Position numbers and translations under genes: made by a program. The notes under the pieces are model-generated. The model made no database searches and was not told the DNA's origin. It was given only the letters and a program-made list of their open reading frames with translations. From Amoeboaphelidium protococcarum (Eukaryota; Aphelidiomycota; Aphelidea): 64,000 nucleotides of DNA. The stretch is taken from NCBI GenBank assembly GCA_023515745.1, contig JALECJ010000256.1, positions 62,001 to 126,000 on the forward strand. Reading direction: 5' to 3'. Positions 60,684 through 64,000 of the stretch are shown one piece after another. Position 1 is the stretch's first letter; each line of letters opens with the position of its first letter.

Positions 60684-62336
60684 ATGAAAGCCTCTATTTT
60701 TTATATCGTTTGCTTAACATTGGTAACGTCCGTCCCACTGCAAATGCAAACTGGCCCCTCCTAAGCTCTGTTCAAGCGTCAATCTGATGATGGACCCATA
60801 CTTCGTGGCATCCGTCCTGATCTTATGGCTGAACTACCCCCGGAATTCGTTGCGCCTTGGCTCTTTGATGGGTCCGCTGCAGATTAAAGCGGAGAAGCTG
60901 GGGAGACTGAGACAATGAGTTAAGAATAGTATGATGCTATATCCAATGCGCGTTAACAGAGCGACGACCTGTAAGGTCTCAGCCAACGAATTTAGCAAGA
61001 CAGTTTGGGTGGCCGTCCCGTGGCATCTGCTTTCAATCTCGATGAATTTGGTGAGCCTGCTGGTCTGATAGATGCTGCCACGCTTAAACAAGAAGGCTGG
61101 ACTGATTAACAGGTGAGCGATCTCAGAAAACTGGATCAAGACTATTAGTAGGCTGAGACTGCAGTTATTATCGATTTAATGGACAAAAACCCCAAGCTCT
61201 TCCCAGCCGAAGGTCCTTCATAGTCAAATCCTGTTGGAAATCCATCTGCAAATGGCCCTGCCTAGTAAGCTGCTTCTGGGACACCACCGCCTGCAGATGG
61301 TGGAGCTGCTGGGAGCCCGGGTGCTTCCTCTGGAACCGCTGAAGAACCATCGTCTGATGGTGGAATGACTGCGGATTATTTTAATGCTATTGCAGATGCG
61401 CGTCAGGAAAGCCCTGAAATACAGGCGTTTAACCAGCGAGTCTCGTCAGAGCGTTTGGGTGATCGTCCATTGGCTGATGCTTTTGACAACTTTGACGGTG
61501 GTGCTTATTATGCTCTGAAAGACGATGCCACGCTGAAGAAGGAAGGCTGGAGTGATGAATAAATAAGCAGCCTCAAAAGTCTAAATGATGAACAAGGTAA
61601 GGTGGAGGAGGCAGTCATTTAAAAAGTAATGGATCAAAATCCTAAGCTTTTCCCAACCGAAGCTGCCGCACCAGCCCCTACAGCATAGCCTGCTGATAAT
61701 CCATCTGCAAATGGCCCATCTCAGTAAACTGGGTAAGAAGTCCCGGGCATTCCATCACCGGCCGATAAACCAGCTGAAGGTGCCGCTGCTGCTGCTGGTC
61801 AGCCACCTGTTGCTGAATAGTCGTCTGGCTAGCCAGCATCATCTGATGTACCTGTCAAATCAGCGAAACCGGATACTGCAGCTTCTGGAGATGGTGCTGC
61901 GGTGACTGATACTCCACCAGCTAATGCTGCTGTCCCTGCTCCATCTGGTGAAATGGCTTCTCCACCTGAGGCAGCAACCAATCCTCAAGCTCTTGTATCC
62001 TAACTCGCTGCTCCAGTTAGCGCTGGTGCATCATTAAGCGGCGTGCCTGCTGCACAAGCTGCATAGTAATAAGTCAATGGGAATACTGGGTCTAATACGA
62101 ATGCACCTGTTGCTGGTGCTTCTGACAGTAAGCAAGCAACTGCTATCTTAAATCCTGCATAACCAGCTGGTTAACCTGCGCTTAAATCAGATCAAAAACC
62201 TGCTGTGAAGGCGCCGACTCCTTAACCTGCTAAGTTGCCGACTTCCTAACCCGCTAAGGCACCAGCTCCTAAGGTGACAGCTCCTAAGGCGCCAGCTCCC
62301 AAACCAGCTTCTGCACCTAAATCTAATAGTAAGTGA
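60684..62336 (+). CDS. Secreted tandem-repeat protein with Ala/Pro-rich tail
   Basis: A 550-aa protein of no recognised family. The N-terminus MKASIFYIVCLTLVTSVPLQ is a signal peptide, followed by FKRQSDDG, a possible Kex2-type KR processing site. Two diverged repeats of about 110 aa follow (nucleotides about 60915-61270 and 61362-61730). Each has a 'DAI.NARQ...Q..' start, a 'GRPVA/DRPLA...AF' block, 'DAATLKQEGWTDQQ' or 'DDATLKKEGWSDEQ', 'MDKNPKLFP' or 'MDQNPKLFP', and NPSANGP. The last 200 aa are Ala/Pro/Gln/Lys-rich low complexity (PAKAPAPKVTAPKAPAPKP), the kind seen in wall-associated or glycosylated surface proteins. Many Gln codons are TAG/TAA. Strong-looking promoter upstream. Role unknown; secreted or surface location is likely. 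Confidence 0.85.
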
Positions 62337-62907
62337 AGATTCAAAGTAACTGAATATTGAATCCAATGTGATGGTTTAAATGAATGAATAAATTAAAAAT
62401 ATAGTATTATTTCAACAATCTCGGTTATATGAATATTCATTGTACTAAATAGAGAACAAGTTCTTTTATCATCTATTATAAGATTCTGACAAACGCTTAC
62501 TACATTATTATCTGCAATAATAAACGATGTGACAATAACGACCTATTCAATAACTGGGTGGATTAATACAAGACACGAAGGGACAGTCAATAACTTTATA
62601 CACAAAGTAATGCACCAGACAATAAAGCATAAAGCTAAAGCTTGCTAGACTCCAACGACACCTGATACGAAAATCTTAATCATCATTAGCCATACTTTGA
62701 TCGACCTCTAGCCTTCTTCTATCGTTATTCCCTAAACCGTCTATTCAACTCTTCCTCATTAAGAACAGCCTGATGAGCAAGGTATTGAATGTTGTGCTTC
62801 CTAATCTAATTCGCAGTTACATCAAATCCACTTTACTTTGGCCTCTTACCTGCCTGTTGCTACTACTGCGACTAATACTTATTTTACATCTCAATCTCTC
62901 CAGTCCA
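62337..62907. other. Intergenic region
   Basis: About 570 bp, AT-rich, without a supported gene. A frame open from 62773 runs into the pseudogene copy below, but its first 45 codons match nothing. Confidence 0.4.
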
Positions 62908-63066
62908 AAATCTAAATTTTTTATATCACTGCTCTCATTTACTGGCTCTATAGCAATGGCTTCCAAGCAAGTATTGTTTCAAGCGAATGGTGTCGAGGTT
63001 AGATAAATAGCCGAGGTTGTGCGTCTGAATCCGAATCAAATTGCTGACGGTCTAAATGCGATTATC
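62908..63066 (+). pseudogene. Truncated copy of the 91-aa secreted protein gene
   Basis: About 156 bp align without gaps to 56956-57111 (constant offset 5955), about 94 percent identical. The copy lacks the ATG context and first codons, and it breaks off after the counterpart of GLNAII; unrelated sequence follows. Differences are mostly silent: TCT/TCC, GCT/GCC, GAT/GAC, ATA/ATT, and one TAA/CAA swap at the same Gln. Two changes alter residues (Ala to Ser, Ser to Asn). A longer frame starting at 62773 would make a chimeric protein, but I see no support for it. Confidence 0.8.
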
Positions 63067-63321
63067 TTCTACTTATAAGTTCAAACGTGCACCAACTGTG
63101 ACACCAATTGTGACACTTATAAATAGATCATCTTCTGATTGGCCCGCCATTCCAATATCTTGATCCAGCCAATCAGTGGCCAAGTTGAGCATTTCCACAG
63201 CTTCCCATCGCGTTTCAGCTACGCTTCCCCATTTTCATAATCCTTTTCCTCATTAACAACTGTACTTGGTCAAAATAATCGTATCACAAATCAAATCAAA
63301 TCTACTGCAAGAAAAGAAATC

Positions 63322-64000
63322 ATGCCTACTTATTTTAATGGTGTTGTCGGCTTTATCAGTGCCCAGGACTAGCTTGGCACTCCTGTCTCCAAGCAGGGTT
63401 CCGCGGTGAGTTACAAGTATCCTCTGATGGTGGATGGCGTCTGCGCCACCGAAGCTGATATTGATTAGCCGATCCGTTTATCTGTCTGGCCAAATGATCA
63501 AAAGTTAATTCAAATCCCACAACTTGATGAGTCGTACATGGTATCCGGCGAGTTGCACGTCAGTGACTCTGGAATACCTACCGTGGTTGTTGAACGAATG
63601 TTTCGTATTGAGCTCATGTGCGATTACATTCCAATGCCAATGGTGTCAGTGTTTGGTCCTATAGCGTTGAAACAAGCCGGAGTTGTAACCACAACGGTTG
63701 ACACCTATGTTTCGGCTGCTAAAAAAACTCAAACTTTCACTGCAAAAGCCGAGTTCCTCGAATAACGCTATGGCAGAGGGTTATCCAGCGCGTCAATTGG
63801 TAGCACGTTGGTTAGTCATGGCCTTTTGCGCAAAATCACGAAAACTGAAATCAATCTCATGTAGTCTGTCGTTCAGCAAATACGCTCGACGCCAGCAGCC
63901 AGTACTCCCATGAAAGCTGGGAGTTTCTGGACTAATAAGAAACGCCGCGTTAACTCTGAACAAACTTCCTCCCCTTAGTCTGTCACTCCTCCTTCCATGC
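63322..64000 (+). CDS. Unknown protein, possible OB-fold domain; truncated by window edge
   Basis: The frame stays open for 226 codons to the right edge. The N-terminal 130 aa (FNGVVGFISAQDQLGTPVSK; PIRLSVWPNDQKL; ESYMVSGELHVSDSGIPTVV) alternate short strands and turns, with the 'pirl.VW' and 'y.vsGel' pattern seen in OB-fold single-strand-binding domains. This is a weak, pattern-level inference. A basic segment follows (TNKKRRVNSEQ), a possible nuclear signal. No signal peptide. A TATA-like TATAAATA lies near 63117, about 200 bp upstream. It could be a nucleic-acid-binding protein of the host or of a mobile element. Confidence 0.55.

Noticed and set aside
62773-62907. Hydrophobic frame fused in phase to the truncated 91-aa copy
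   Set aside because: The first 45 codons match nothing and the join coincides with the duplication breakpoint; a functional chimera is possible but unsupported.

Overview
This is a stretch of a eukaryotic nuclear genome that uses a variant genetic code: TAA and TAG are read as glutamine and TGA is the only stop. Read with the standard code, every gene falls into short pieces. Read with TAR = Gln, about 30 full-length genes appear. Gln positions that hardly vary in their families are encoded by TAA or TAG: the Q-loops and an LSGGQ of an ABC transporter, GDIHGQ of PP1, and GQTNSGKT of a kinesin. Gene content argues against a ciliate and for an opisthokont protist near the fungal/animal split: a fungal-type GATA finger joined to a GATAD1-like region, a Gcn4-like bZIP factor, a Sec2/Rabin Rab-GEF, PEN-2, a vitellogenin/MTP-type lipid-transfer protein, a DAGL-type lipase, ATP synthase subunit g and TAF13. 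An aphelid-like lineage is one candidate, but that is inference. Genes are dense, lie on both strands, and carry few, short GT-AG introns (51-147 nt), all of which end in TGTAG.

Layout. 1-7.8 kb: ADE2 (cut by the left edge), MEMO1, a Sec2-like GEF, ATP synthase subunit g and an NPF-rich ArfGAP. 7.8-14.3 kb (minus): mitochondrial DNA polymerase gamma, PP1 catalytic subunit and a GATAD1-like factor. 15-25.4 kb: ABCB transporter, LAS1, ethanolamine-phosphate cytidylyltransferase, PIGZ/SMP3 and AFG1. 25.5-28.6 kb: a diacylglycerol-lipase-like protein. 28.6-31.9 kb: a gene-poor island with a RecQ-type helicase remnant, a direct repeat near both ends, a 26-bp palindrome and a microsatellite. 31.9-41 kb: HDDC2-type nucleotidase, membrane-anchored glycosyltransferase, mitochondrial carrier, bZIP factor and the secreted lipid-transfer protein. 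41-51 kb: PEN-2, V-ATPase c'', ASCC2, TAF13, a CLASP-like protein and a kinesin.

51.5-64 kb is different. It is rich in proteins with N-terminal signal peptides and no clear housekeeping role: a 634-aa unknown, a protein with an ADP-ribosyltransferase-like C-terminus, a 91-aa protein with a truncated second copy 6 kb away, and a tandem-repeat Ala/Pro-rich protein behind a TATA box and repeated GTTACA/GGTCACA elements. An M1 aminopeptidase sits among them, and an unknown, possibly OB-fold gene runs off the right edge. An assembly gap (single N at 56240) sits inside the ART-like gene. About 155 bp is present on both sides of it with a few single-base differences, one of them a TAA/CAA swap at the same Gln codon.

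No CRISPR, rRNA or convincing tRNA gene was seen.
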